This document shows positions 1-8,831 of a DNA stretch of 57,999 nt, one piece after another. Under the pieces are notes generated by a model. The model was not told where the DNA came from, made no database searches, and was given only the letters and a program-made list of their open reading frames with translations. Position 1 is the first letter of the stretch. Every line of letters begins with the position of its first letter. The position numbers and the translations under genes were made by a program. The DNA comes from Cohnella fermenti (lineage in GTDB: Bacteria > Bacillota > Bacilli > Paenibacillales > Paenibacillaceae), in the NCBI RefSeq assembly GCF_004801405.1, contig NZ_SSOB01000054.1, positions 1 to 57,999 on the forward strand, given 5' to 3'.

Positions 1-70
1 TCCGCTCGACTTGCATGTATTAGGCACGCCGCCAGCGTTCGTCCTGAGCCAGGATCAAACTCTCCATAAA
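1..70 (-). rRNA. rrs: 16S rRNA, 5' end only (partial)
   Basis: The minus strand reads TTTATGGAGAGTTTGATCC and then the universal start of 16S rRNA, running off the left edge after about 70 nt. The mature 5' end is placed at base 70 by analogy with other Firmicutes. Only the first helix region is present. The operon is transcribed leftward, away from oriC, behind the promoter at 295-324. Confidence 0.95.
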
Positions 71-294
71 GGGACTTTCGACGGCAGGGTTTCCGTGAGG
101 AAATCCCGAGAGTCGAAATGTCCAACTTGTGAAGAACCTTGAAGGCTCGTTCTGTACTGCTGGTTTGTCTCGCAGAACCGAAGTTCCGCTCGACTATTTC
201 ATTACGCTCGATGTTCAGTTTTCAAGGAACAAGGTTGTTGCTCTTACTTGCTTGCTTTACTTCTTCGCGGCCACCGCTCAGCGGCGACTTGAAT
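71..294 (-). other. rRNA operon leader
   Basis: This stretch lies between the rRNA promoter and the 16S start on the minus strand. It contains a boxA-like stretch followed by GAAAACTGAAC (minus strand, around 210-235), typical of Firmicute rRNA leaders and spacers, and several GC hairpins, including CCGCTCAGCGG near 273-283. Part of it should pair with sequence beyond the 16S 3' end for processing, which cannot be checked here. No ORF is supported. Confidence 0.6.
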
Positions 295-324
295 AATATA
301 TCATAGGTAGATTGCCCATTGCAA
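295..324 (-). promoter_or_regulatory. rRNA operon promoter, SigA type
   Basis: On the minus strand TTGCAA (319-324) is followed after 18 bp by TATATT (295-300), in A/T-rich surroundings just downstream of the HD-GYP terminator. Position and composition fit an rRNA promoter. Additional tandem promoters may exist. Confidence 0.55.
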
Positions 325-373
325 CCCCTATTTTCAATTTCTTTTTACTTTTTTGCCGGCATCCTCCTCCCAG

Positions 374-415
374 CAAAAAAAGACCGTCCCAAGAACGATC
401 TCTTGAGGACGGTCT
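374..415 (-). terminator. Terminator of the HD-GYP gene
   Basis: On the minus strand AGACCGTCC (its complement at 407-415) pairs with GGACGGTCT (381-389) and a T run follows (374-380). It lies 6 nt after the HD-GYP stop codon and separates that gene from the rRNA promoter. Confidence 0.9.
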
Positions 416-420
416 TCCAA

Positions 421-1494
421 TCAAGTCGAGTATATCGCGCAGATATACAGCTCTTTATCCTTCGTTAAGTTGATGATCTCCCCGTTAACGGATACCATCG
501 GACGGGTCGGGTGCTGACGGTCGGTGAAGACGATCTCCCCGACGCGATTATCGTTAAGCTGAACAAGCATTCCATTGTGGAATTGCGTCGTTCGGTCAAT
601 GAACGTCTGGACATACACCGGGTCCAGCTTCCCGAACGATTCCGATTGCAACTGCTCAAGCACCAGATAAGGCGAGTGCGCCTTCCGATAGTTGCGCTCG
701 TTCGTCATCGCATGGTACATGTCGGCGATTGCTACAATGCGGGCGTACGGATGGATGTTGTCCCCGCTTACCTTCAGCGGGTAACCGCTCCCGTCGAGCC
801 TCTCGTGATGCTGCAGCGCGGCAAGGGCGACTCCTTTGTTCAAGGAAGGAACCCCTTCCAGGAGCTTGTACCCGTACACCGTATGCTGGCGCATCTCGTT
901 CATCTCATCGACCGTCAGGCGAGACGGCTTGCGGAAGATCGCCGGATCGACGCGAATGTTGCCGATATCGTGCAGCAGGCCTGCCAATGCGACCGGCATC
1001 CAGTCCTTATCCGGCAGCTTATTCCACCTGGCCAATTGATAGGACGTGAGCGACGTCAGGACGCTCTTGCGGATCCAGCGATCCGGCTGGGCCGGATCGG
1101 GCGGAGGCTGGAACATAAGCACGTTGTATTCGTTGATATGATCAAGCAAGTCCTTGAGGGCATTGCGGATCTCCAGGATCGGCAGCTTCTGGCCGGGCCC
1201 CATCATCGCGAACACGCGCTTCAATTCCTTCTCCATCTGCAGGAACTGCTGCTGCAACGAAGTCAGCTTGGATTCCGGATTCGATGCGGACTCTTCGCCC
1301 GCTCCTTCCGACGTCGTCTCTGCGAGACCTTGGCGCGTAATATCCACATTCGGAATAAGAAACGCCTGCAGAATCTCCAAATCCCTTGGAGACAAGGCCC
1401 GTCCTTCGTTGAACAGCAGGTTCCCCATTGCCGTCTGAACGTCCTCCGTCAAGCGATCGCCTGCTTGAAGCTGTGATATGGGCAGTACTGGCAT
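421..1494 (-). CDS. HD-GYP domain protein (probable c-di-GMP phosphodiesterase)
   Basis: A 357-residue soluble protein. The C-terminal half is an HD-GYP domain: H175-D176 in LLHDIGN, H204 in the QHT motif, H229-H230-E231 and DGSGYP (234-239), followed by RIVAIADMYHAMT. These are the metal-binding and GYP signature residues of the family, which hydrolyses cyclic di-GMP. The first ~100 residues form a divergent N-terminal domain with an acidic, serine-rich linker near residues 60-75. Start ATG with an upstream GGGAGATGAG site. It follows gyrA by 36 nt on the same strand and has its own terminator. Activity is inferred; some HD-GYP proteins are inactive or use other cyclic dinucleotides. Confidence 0.88.
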   Translation of the reverse strand: MPVLPISQLQAGDRLTEDVQTAMGNLLFNEGRALSPRDLEILQAFLIPNVDITRQGLAETTSEGAGEESASNPESKLTSLQQQFLQMEKELKRVFAMMGPGQKLPILEIRNALKDLLDHINEYNVLMFQPPPDPAQPDRWIRKSVLTSLTSYQLARWNKLPDKDWMPVALAGLLHDIGNIRVDPAIFRKPSRLTVDEMNEMRQHTVYGYKLLEGVPSLNKGVALAALQHHERLDGSGYPLKVSGDNIHPYARIVAIADMYHAMTNERNYRKAHSPYLVLEQLQSESFGKLDPVYVQTFIDRTTQFHNGMLVQLNDNRVGEIVFTDRQHPTRPMVSVNGEIINLTKDKELYICAIYST

Positions 1495-1530
1495 GTCGCT
1501 CTCATCTCCCCGATCGCGTTCGGAAAGGGT

Positions 1531-4071
1531 CTAGCCCTCTCCGTTCGCGTTAGCGTCGGAATTGCCGTCGTTATCCTCGACAGATCCCGATTCGCCGATG
1601 CCGTCCGGGATGTCGCTCTGGCCTTCCTCGCCGGCACCTTCCTCTTCCTCGCTTCTAGGCGCTCTCGCTACCGTCGCAACAAAGTCGTCGTCCTTGATAT
1701 TAATCAGCTTCACGCCTTGCGTGATCCGACCCATCGAGTTGATCCCGGACATGCTCGTCCGAATGAGCGTGCCGGACGAGGTCATGATCATGAGATCCTC
1801 GCCGTCGTGAACGACCTTAAGGCTGACGATCGCGCCGTTCTTCTCCGTGACGTTAAGCGTCTTAAGGCCCTTGCCGCCGCGGGTCTGGGTGCGATATTCG
1901 TCTTCCGGCGTACGCTTGCCGTAGCCCTTGGACGTTACGATCAGGACATCTCGGCCGGCTTCCACGATATCCATATCGATAACCTTGTCGTTATCGTCGA
2001 GTTGGATGCCCTTGACGCCCGTCGCCGAACGGCCCATCGGCCGAACGTCGTCCTCGGCGAAGCGAATCGACATGCCCTCGCTCGTGCCAAGCACGATATC
2101 GCGTGAACCGTCCGTCAGCTTGACGCCGATCAGATCGTCGTCTTCGCGGAGCGAGATCGCAATCAGACCGACCTTGCGGATGTTCGCATAATCGTCAAGC
2201 GGCGTCTTCTTCACAATCCCGTTGCGAGTGGCGAAGAACAAATACTTATCCGGCTCCAGCGACTCTACCGGAATAACGGCGTTGACCGTCTCTCCCTGAT
2301 CGATCTGAATCAGGTTGATAATCGGCGTTCCGCGCGCCGTCCGGCTGAGATCCGGAATCTCGTACGCCTTCAGCCTGAACACCCTGCCTTTGTTCGTGAA
2401 GAACAGCAGGAAGTGGTGCGTGTTGGAGACGAACAGATGCTCGATGAAGTCGTCATTCTTCGTATCCATGCCGACGACACCGCGCCCTCCGCGCTTCTGG
2501 CTGCGATACGTCGAGACCGGCAGACGCTTGACGTACCCCGTATGCGTCATCGTAATGACGACTTCATCGCGAGGAATCAAGTCTTCGTCGAGGATCTCGT
2601 TGTCCAGCGCCGTAATCTCCGTCCGGCGTTCGTCGCCGTACTTGGCCTTGATCTCGTCGAGCTCTTCGCTGATGATCTTCAGCACGAGCTGCTCGTCCGC
2701 AAGAATCGCCTTGTACTCGGCGATCTTCCCGAGCAGCTCATTGTACTCCTGCTCGATCTTCTCGCGTTCGAGTCCGGTGAGCCGGCGAAGACGCATATCG
2801 AGAATCGCCTGCGCTTGATCGAACGAGAGACCGAAGCGCTCGATCAAGCCGTTGCGGGCATCCTCGTCCGATTGCGAGCTGCGAATGAGCGCAATGACTT
2901 CATCGAGATGATCGAGAGCGATCCTGAGGCCTTCCAGAATATGAGCCCGGGCTTCCGCCTTCTTCAAGTCGTAAGCCGTTCTGCGTTGAATGACTTCGAT
3001 CTGGTGAAGAAGGAAGTATTGGAGCACTTCCTTCAGGTTCAGAACCTTCGGCTCCTTGTTCACGATAGCGAGCATGTTGATGCCGAAGGTCGATTGCATC
3101 GAGGTCTGCTTGTACAGGTTGTTGAGAACGACGTTCGGGTTCACGTCCCGGCGCAGCTCGATGACGATGCGCATGCCGTTGCGGTCCGACTCGTCGCGAA
3201 GATCGGTAATGCCGTCGATCTTCTTCTCGCGGACAAGCTCGGCGATCTTCTCGACAAGTCTGGCCTTGATGACTTGGTATGGCAATTCGGTCACAATGAT
3301 CCGGGCCTTGTTGCCGCTCTCCTCGATCTCCGCCTTGGCGCGCATCGTGATGGAGCCGCGGCCATTCATGTAAGCCTGACGAATGCCCTCGCGGCCGAGA
3401 ATATATCCCGACGTCGGCATGTCCGGTCCCTTGATGTAATCCATCAGGTCGTAAGGAGTCAGCTCCGGGTCCTGAATAAGCGCCTGAACGCCTTCGATAA
3501 CCTCGGACAGGTTATGCGGCGGAATGTTCGTCGCCATCCCGACCGCGATCCCGGTCGTTCCGTTCACGAGCAGATTCGGGATGCGCGCCGGCAGAACCTC
3601 CGGCTCCTGCTCTTCGCCGTCATAGTTCGGAACGAGATTAACCGTCTCCTTGTTCAGATCGCGAAGCATCTCCATCGAGATCTTGGACAGCCTGGCTTCC
3701 GTATAACGCATAGCGGCTGCGCCGTCTCCGTCGATGGAACCGAAGTTCCCTTGACCTTCAACAAGCATATAGCGCATCGAGAAGTCCTGAGCCATGCGCA
3801 CCATCGCTTCGTAAATCGAGGAGTCGCCATGGGGGTGATACTTGCCCATGACTTCGCCGACGATTCTCGCGGACTTCTTGAACGGCTTGTCCGAATACAT
3901 GCCAAGCTCGGCCATTCCGTACAGAATACGACGATGAACCGGCTTAAGCCCGTCTCTAACATCGGGCAAAGCGCGGCTCACGATTGTACTCATTGCATAA
4001 CCCATAAACGATTCCCGCATCTCGACGCTGATATCTCTGTCGCGAATGGGGGAGCGTTGCTCTTCCGCCAT
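1531..4071 (-). CDS. gyrA: DNA gyrase subunit A
   Basis: An 846-residue type II topoisomerase A subunit that cuts and rejoins DNA during negative supercoiling, in an A2B2 complex with GyrB. The catalytic tyrosine is Y123 in MRYTEARL. The quinolone-determining region keeps S84 and E88 in HGDSSIYEAM, the susceptible state. The C-terminal beta-pinwheel carries the GyrA box QKRGGRG. The last ~45 residues are a strongly acidic E/G/D/N tail, longer than in B. subtilis. Start ATG follows a strong GAAGGAGG site. It is separated from gyrB by a convergent YheC/YheD gene. Confidence 0.98.
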   Translation of the reverse strand: MAEEQRSPIRDRDISVEMRESFMGYAMSTIVSRALPDVRDGLKPVHRRILYGMAELGMYSDKPFKKSARIVGEVMGKYHPHGDSSIYEAMVRMAQDFSMRYMLVEGQGNFGSIDGDGAAAMRYTEARLSKISMEMLRDLNKETVNLVPNYDGEEQEPEVLPARIPNLLVNGTTGIAVGMATNIPPHNLSEVIEGVQALIQDPELTPYDLMDYIKGPDMPTSGYILGREGIRQAYMNGRGSITMRAKAEIEESGNKARIIVTELPYQVIKARLVEKIAELVREKKIDGITDLRDESDRNGMRIVIELRRDVNPNVVLNNLYKQTSMQSTFGINMLAIVNKEPKVLNLKEVLQYFLLHQIEVIQRRTAYDLKKAEARAHILEGLRIALDHLDEVIALIRSSQSDEDARNGLIERFGLSFDQAQAILDMRLRRLTGLEREKIEQEYNELLGKIAEYKAILADEQLVLKIISEELDEIKAKYGDERRTEITALDNEILDEDLIPRDEVVITMTHTGYVKRLPVSTYRSQKRGGRGVVGMDTKNDDFIEHLFVSNTHHFLLFFTNKGRVFRLKAYEIPDLSRTARGTPIINLIQIDQGETVNAVIPVESLEPDKYLFFATRNGIVKKTPLDDYANIRKVGLIAISLREDDDLIGVKLTDGSRDIVLGTSEGMSIRFAEDDVRPMGRSATGVKGIQLDDNDKVIDMDIVEAGRDVLIVTSKGYGKRTPEDEYRTQTRGGKGLKTLNVTEKNGAIVSLKVVHDGEDLMIMTSSGTLIRTSMSGINSMGRITQGVKLINIKDDDFVATVARAPRSEEEEGAGEEGQSDIPDGIGESGSVEDNDGNSDANANGEG

Positions 4072-4169
4072 GAAGATCCTCCTTCATCGTTGCCAAGCCT
4101 TCAAGTCCGACATCGAACCTACACTATCGTTCTTAATCGAACCGTCGCACTGTTCATTGTACCGCGTTT

Positions 4170-4211
4170 GTATTGCCTTCGTATTCCTTGGTACTGCCTT
4201 CGTATTTCCTT
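4170..4211. repeat. Two direct repeats of ~20 bp upstream of gyrA
   Basis: GTATTGCCTTCGTATTCCTT (4170-4189) recurs nearly exactly at 4191-4211, a period of 21 bp, about two helical turns. It lies in the 249-bp region between the divergent gyrA and YheC/YheD genes, where the gyrA promoter should be. A supercoiling or regulator site is possible but unproven. The rest of this intergenic region shows nothing recognisable beyond the gyrA ribosome site. Confidence 0.5.
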
Positions 4212-4320
4212 CGTCCTGTTCTTCCTGCCGGCACACACCGTGCGGCACAACGCGTCATAATGTATGAAGATGAATAATCCCATTATAGCATAATGTTGAC
4301 GGGAAAGGTGGCGAGGCTCG

Positions 4321-5100
4321 TTGACGATCCAACGCGTCCTCAGTAAGCAAGCGAAGACCGATGCCCTGCTCGCCGATCGCCAGTTAAGCGATCAGATCCC
4401 CCTGACCCGGCCATTATCCCGAGCCTCCCTGCGGGAGCTGCTCGATCGATTCGGCATGGTTTACGTGAAGCCCGTACGCGGAACCTTCGGCCGCGGCGTC
4501 ATCCGCGTCGAGTGGTCCCAGGGAGTGCCGGAGCCGTACCGGTTCCAATCCGAAGAGACGACGTACCGGTTCGCTGCCTACGATTCGATGTACGCCAAGC
4601 TGCTCGCCATCAAGAGGAAGACCGCGTATCTGGCTCAACAAGGAATCGAATTGCTAAAGCACCGGAACCGCAGGTTCGACCTGCGCATCATGGTGCAGCG
4701 CAATCCGCACGGGCGATGGGAGACGACCGGCGTCATCGGCCGGCTCGCCCATCCGCGCAAGATCGTGACCAACTACCATAGCGGAGGAACGCCGATGGCC
4801 CTGGAGCTTCTGATCGCCAAGCACCTCGAAGGGCGCATGTCCGTAGACGCCTATCGCCAGAGATTGAACGCCTTGGGAATCGCAGTCGCGGTCGCCATGG
4901 AGAAGAAGTTCCCCCGAATCCAGGAGCTCGGGGTGGACGTCGCCGTCGATCAGTCCTTGAAGCCTTGGATTCTCGAAGTGAACACGCTTCCCGACCCGTT
5001 TATCTTCCGCAAGCTGAAGGACCGCACCATCTTCCGCAGAATGTATCGATATGCCATCGCCTACGGGCGATACGGCAAGCGCTCAAGCCGCAGAGGTTGA
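4321..5100 (+). CDS. YheC/YheD family protein (ATP-grasp-like, spore-associated)
   Basis: A 259-residue protein starting at TTG with an upstream GGAAAGGTGG. The N-terminal part has MVYVKPVRGTFGRGVIRVE, like the ATP-grasp lysine/glycine loop of YheC/YheD proteins. Later it has FDLRIMVQRNPHGRWETTGVIGR and LGVDVAVDQSLKPWILEVNTLPDP, the metal-binding E/N end of the ATP-grasp fold. In Bacillus, family members are linked to the spore coat; substrate and reaction are unknown. It sits between gyrB and gyrA in opposite orientation, divergent from gyrA and convergent with gyrB. Confidence 0.82.
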   Translation: MTIQRVLSKQAKTDALLADRQLSDQIPLTRPLSRASLRELLDRFGMVYVKPVRGTFGRGVIRVEWSQGVPEPYRFQSEETTYRFAAYDSMYAKLLAIKRKTAYLAQQGIELLKHRNRRFDLRIMVQRNPHGRWETTGVIGRLAHPRKIVTNYHSGGTPMALELLIAKHLEGRMSVDAYRQRLNALGIAVAVAMEKKFPRIQELGVDVAVDQSLKPWILEVNTLPDPFIFRKLKDRTIFRRMYRYAIAYGRYGKRSSRRG

Positions 5101-5117
5101 CTCGCCCCGAGATTAGG

Positions 5118-5204
5118 CAAGCCACCCGCCGATTCCGCAACCCGGTCCGAGGCTCGGATATTGTCTCCGACCTTCTCCCTGCTGTTGCCGCGGCGGGTGG
5201 CTTG
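5118..5204. terminator. Long inverted repeat between convergent YheC/YheD and gyrB
   Basis: A perfect 13-bp inverted repeat, CAAGCCACCCGCC (5118-5130) and GGCGGGTGGCTTG (5192-5204), encloses a 61-nt G/C-rich loop with further pairing (GCAAC/GTTGC). It fills the gap between the two convergent stop codons. A bidirectional terminator or mRNA-stabilising structure is likely, although there is no clear T run on either side. Confidence 0.5.
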
Positions 5205-5237
5205 AGCGACCCTGGCCTTCCATGATGCGGATGGAGA

Positions 5238-7148
5238 TTAAATATCGAGATCCTTCACGAACTTCGCATGCTGGTGAATGAAGTCGCGGCGAGGCTCGAC
5301 GTTGTCTCCCATGAGCGTATCGAACATGAGGTCGGCCTTGATCGCGTCCTCGATTCTCACCTGCAGCATCGTCCGATTGTTCGGGTCCATCGTCGTCTCC
5401 CAGAGCTGCTCGGCGTTCATCTCTCCGAGACCCTTATAGCGAGCGACGTTGATCTTCGTGCCTTCGCCGAATTCGGCGATAATCGCATCGCGCTCCGCCT
5501 CGTTCTGCGCGTATCGGATAACCTTGCCCCGCTCCACCTTGAAGAGCGGAGGCTGGGCAATATAGACGTAACCGGCTTCGATAAGCTGCCTCATGTAGCG
5601 ATAGAAGAACGTCAGCAGCAGCGTGCGAATATGCGCGCCGTCGACATCGGCATCGGTCATGATGACGATCTTGTGATAGCGGGCCTTGGCGATATCGAAG
5701 TCGTCGCCGATCCCCGTTCCGACCGCAGTGATGATCGCGCGGATCTCGAGGTTGGACAGAATCCGATCGAGGCGCGCCTTCTCGACGTTGAGGATCTTGC
5801 CGCGCAGCGGGAGGATCGCCTGGAAGTGGCGATCGCGTCCGGACTTCGCCGAACCGCCCGCGGAGTCGCCTTCGACGATATACAGCTCGCTGATTGCCGC
5901 ATCCTTGGACGAGCAATCCGCTAGCTTGCCCGGCAGGGCGCTGACTTCGAGCGCACTCTTGCGGCGGGTCAATTCGCGCGCCTTCCTGGCCGCTTCGCGA
6001 GCGCGGGAAGCTTGAAGCGACTTCTCGATCACCTTGCGCGCAACAGCCGGGTTCTCGTTCATGAATTCCAGCAGCTTGTCGGCAAGCAGGGATTCGACGA
6101 TCCCTCTCACTTCGCTGTTGCCGAGCTTGGTCTTCGTCTGGCCTTCGAACTGCGGCTCCGGAATCTTGACGGAGATGATCGCGGTCAAGCCTTCGCGAGC
6201 GTCGTCGCCGGTCAGGTTCGATTCGCTCTCCTTCACAAAGCCCATCTTCCGCGCATACTCGTTGACGATTCTCGTCAAGGCGCTCTTGAAGCCGGATTCA
6301 TGCGTTCCGCCTTCATGCGTGTTGATGTTGTTGGCGAAGGAGTAGATGTTCTCCGAGTAGCCCTCGTTGTACTGCATCGCGATCTCGACGGAGATGTTGT
6401 CCTTCATGCCTTCGACGTAGATCGGATTCTCATGCACAGGCTCGCGGGTCTTGTTCAAATACTCCACGAACTCGATAATGCCGCCGTCGTACTTGAACGA
6501 TTCGCTGACTCCCGTTCTCTCGTCGGTAAGCGAGATCTGAATCCCCTTGTTCAGAAAAGCCAGTTCGCGGATACGGCCCACCAGCGTGTCGTACTCATAT
6601 ACGGTTGTCTCCGTGAACACTTCCCGGTCCGGCAGGAACGTCGTCTCCGTTCCCGTCTCATCGGTATCGCCGACAATCTTCAGGTCGTATTGCGGAATGC
6701 CGCGGCGATATTCCTGCTCATGAATATGCCCTTCCCGCTTGACCTTGACGACAACCTTCTCCGACAGGGCGTTGACGACCGAGATGCCGACGCCGTGCAA
6801 GCCGCCGGATACCTTATAGCCTTCGCCGCCGAACTTGCCGCCGGCATGAAGCACCGTCATAACGACCTCGAGCGTCGACTTCTTCATCTTCGGATGCTCG
6901 CCGACCGGAATGCCCCGGCCGTTATCGATGACCGTAATGCTGTTGTCCGTATGGACGATAACTTGGATGGCGTTGCAATAGCCGGCCAGCGCTTCATCGA
7001 TGCTGTTATCGACGACTTCCCACACGAGATGATGAAGACCCTTGCCGCTGGTCGAGCCGATATACATCCCCGGCCGCTTGCGAACCGCTTCCAATCCTTC
7101 AAGAACTTGAATCTGACTCTCGTCGTACGTATTCTGTTGCGAATTCAC
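5238..7148 (-). CDS. gyrB: DNA gyrase subunit B
   Basis: ATPase subunit of gyrase, ~636 residues. It has the GHKL ATPase motifs EVVDNSIDEALAGY and DNGRGIPVG, the loop GLHGVGISVVNALS, and the Toprim motifs YIVEGDSAGGSAKSGRD and IMTDADVDGAHIRTLLLTFFYR. The frame stays open upstream to 7163, but GGTGGAGG lies at 7155-7162 and would fall inside that longer version. GTG at 7148 (MNSQQNTYDES) has the proper spacing and is chosen. It follows remB and recF as in other Bacillales. Confidence 0.97.
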   Translation of the reverse strand: MNSQQNTYDESQIQVLEGLEAVRKRPGMYIGSTSGKGLHHLVWEVVDNSIDEALAGYCNAIQVIVHTDNSITVIDNGRGIPVGEHPKMKKSTLEVVMTVLHAGGKFGGEGYKVSGGLHGVGISVVNALSEKVVVKVKREGHIHEQEYRRGIPQYDLKIVGDTDETGTETTFLPDREVFTETTVYEYDTLVGRIRELAFLNKGIQISLTDERTGVSESFKYDGGIIEFVEYLNKTREPVHENPIYVEGMKDNISVEIAMQYNEGYSENIYSFANNINTHEGGTHESGFKSALTRIVNEYARKMGFVKESESNLTGDDAREGLTAIISVKIPEPQFEGQTKTKLGNSEVRGIVESLLADKLLEFMNENPAVARKVIEKSLQASRAREAARKARELTRRKSALEVSALPGKLADCSSKDAAISELYIVEGDSAGGSAKSGRDRHFQAILPLRGKILNVEKARLDRILSNLEIRAIITAVGTGIGDDFDIAKARYHKIVIMTDADVDGAHIRTLLLTFFYRYMRQLIEAGYVYIAQPPLFKVERGKVIRYAQNEAERDAIIAEFGEGTKINVARYKGLGEMNAEQLWETTMDPNNRTMLQVRIEDAIKADLMFDTLMGDNVEPRRDFIHQHAKFVKDLDI

Positions 7149-7191
7149 GGACAAACCCTCCACCGCCTTCTTTGCGTTGACGCGTTCACGA

Positions 7192-7440
7192 CTATAAATC
7201 GACCAGATAATGTGCCCGCTTCTTCAGAGTCGAAGTGGATATGGGCGAATAATAAACACGTTCTTCCGTCACGACGATCGACTTCGGGTCCTCTTCGCCG
7301 ATGGTCTCCACATCCCGATTCTTGCGGGCATGCGCGACGAATTGCCGCGAGAGCTTGGAAGAACTCTCGATGGATATATCGAAGATGGCCACAACCTGCG
7401 ATGTGCGGATAATCTTCTCTCCGCCGAGATGAATATACAT
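7192..7440 (-). CDS. remB: Extracellular matrix regulator RemB (YaaB)
   Basis: An 82-residue DUF370 protein starting MYIHLGGEKIIRTSQVVAIFDI. In B. subtilis RemB works with RemA to activate matrix and osmoprotection genes by DNA binding; the fold forms ring oligomers. It sits between recF (24 nt upstream) and gyrB, the conserved yaaB position. Start ATG follows GGGAGG. The 82-residue length matches the family. Confidence 0.88.
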   Translation of the reverse strand: MYIHLGGEKIIRTSQVVAIFDISIESSSKLSRQFVAHARKNRDVETIGEEDPKSIVVTEERVYYSPISTSTLKKRAHYLVDL

Positions 7441-7464
7441 GCCGCGCCTCCCAAGGGTTAGAGC

Positions 7465-8583
7465 TTACATCCGTACTTCTCCGTCCTTCACGTGATAAAT
7501 CGCCGCGTCCTTCAGCCGGCTCATATTCACGCTCTCGATTCCCGTTGTCGTTATGAACGTCTGAACCCGGTTCTGGAACGTCTCGATCAGTTGCGTCTGA
7601 CGCAATTGATCAAGCTCTGACAGCACGTCGTCGAGCAAGAGCAACGGATACTCGCCGATCTCCTCCCGCATCAGCTCCAGCTCCGCGAGCTTCAGCGACA
7701 ATGCCGCCGTTCTCTGCTGGCCTTGGGAGCCGAAGGCTTGGACGTCCTTGCCGTTGATGTGGAAGGCCAGATCGTCTCGGTGCGGGCCTGCCAGGGTTGT
7801 TCCTCTGCGGAATTCCTGCTCTCTTCCTTGAGTTAACTTTAACATAAATTGTTGGAATAAAGAAGATTCATCTTGGGGGGAGGCCTCGTAGTCCCCCGAG
7901 AACGACGGACGGTACTCCACCGTCAACTGTTCCCCGCCATTCGTGATTCCGCGATGAATCTGCTCTGCCCACACCTGGAGTTTACTTATAAAGTTTTTCC
8001 TTTTTTGCATCATTTTAACACCGGATTGAACGAGTTGTTCATTCCAGACGTCGAGCATCGGCTGGGAGGCCCTTGATGCGTCCGTGGCCTTCAGGTAATT
8101 GTTCCGCTGCTGCATGATCCGTTGGTATTGCTGCGAATCGTATAAATAACCGGGGTGCACCTGCCCGATCTCCATGTCCATGAAGCGGCGGCGCACACCC
8201 GGTGCTCCCTTGACGATATCCAGATCCTCAGGCGCGAACAGCACCACGTTGATCGTTCCGACGAAGCCGCTCAGCTTCCGCTGCTCAAGCCCGTTCACCT
8301 TGGCTCGCTTGCCTTGAGCGGATAACTGCAGCTCCAACGTCACGTTGCCTTGCCTGCGTTCAAGTTCCGCCTTGATCCTGGCGGAAGGCTCGTTCCAGCC
8401 GATAAGCTCCTTGTCCTTGGAGGTTCGGTGCGACTTCGTGAGCGCCAGCACGTGGATGGCCTCCAGAAGATTTGTCTTCCCCTGCGCGTTGGGGCCGATC
8501 AGGATGTTGACCCCCGCGCGCGTCTCCAGCTCCAGTTGCTTGTAATTGCGGTACCCGTGAAGCTCCAAGCGATTGAGTTGCAT
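7465..8583 (-). CDS. recF: DNA replication and repair protein RecF
   Basis: A 372-residue SMC-like ATPase that loads RecA at gapped DNA with RecO and RecR. It has Walker A IGPNAQGKTNLLEAI near residue 30, the signature QGQQRTAALSLKLAEL near 284-299, and Walker B PLLLLDDVLSELD near 315-327. It overlaps no neighbour and lies between yaaA (23 nt) and remB in the dnaA-dnaN-yaaA-recF-remB-gyrB order. Confidence 0.97.
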   Translation of the reverse strand: MQLNRLELHGYRNYKQLELETRAGVNILIGPNAQGKTNLLEAIHVLALTKSHRTSKDKELIGWNEPSARIKAELERRQGNVTLELQLSAQGKRAKVNGLEQRKLSGFVGTINVVLFAPEDLDIVKGAPGVRRRFMDMEIGQVHPGYLYDSQQYQRIMQQRNNYLKATDASRASQPMLDVWNEQLVQSGVKMMQKRKNFISKLQVWAEQIHRGITNGGEQLTVEYRPSFSGDYEASPQDESSLFQQFMLKLTQGREQEFRRGTTLAGPHRDDLAFHINGKDVQAFGSQGQQRTAALSLKLAELELMREEIGEYPLLLLDDVLSELDQLRQTQLIETFQNRVQTFITTTGIESVNMSRLKDAAIYHVKDGEVRM

Positions 8584-8605
8584 CTTCGCTTTCCTTTCCG
8601 CGGGC

Positions 8606-8821
8606 TTAGCGGTTCTTCACCACGAAGCTGCCGCAGCCCTCCACTTCGATCGTATCCCCTGGCACAAGCTTGCGTCCCCGCCGATTCTCCGCCTGCCCGT
8701 TTACCGTTACGTTTTTCTCCTGGAGGAAGATCTTCACTTCCCCGCCGGAGCCGACGCAGTCCCCCAGCTTGAGCACTTGGCCGAGCGTGATGTAATCCGT
8801 CGATATCGCAATATCCTTCAT
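8606..8821 (-). CDS. yaaA: S4 domain protein YaaA/RlbA
   Basis: A 71-residue single-domain S4 RNA-binding protein (LKLGDCVGSGGEVKIFLQEKNVTVNGQAENRRGRKLVPGD). B. subtilis YaaA (RlbA) is a small S4 protein linked to 50S ribosome assembly. It is encoded 10 nt after dnaN and just before recF, probably in the same transcript. Confidence 0.9.
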   Translation of the reverse strand: MKDIAISTDYITLGQVLKLGDCVGSGGEVKIFLQEKNVTVNGQAENRRGRKLVPGDTIEVEGCGSFVVKNR

Positions 8822-8831
8822 CGTCTTCTCC

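Noticed and set aside
2413..4260. 615-codon plus-strand ORF
   Set aside because: Antisense of gyrA; G/C-rich third positions open the opposite frame. The protein is low in complexity and resembles no family.
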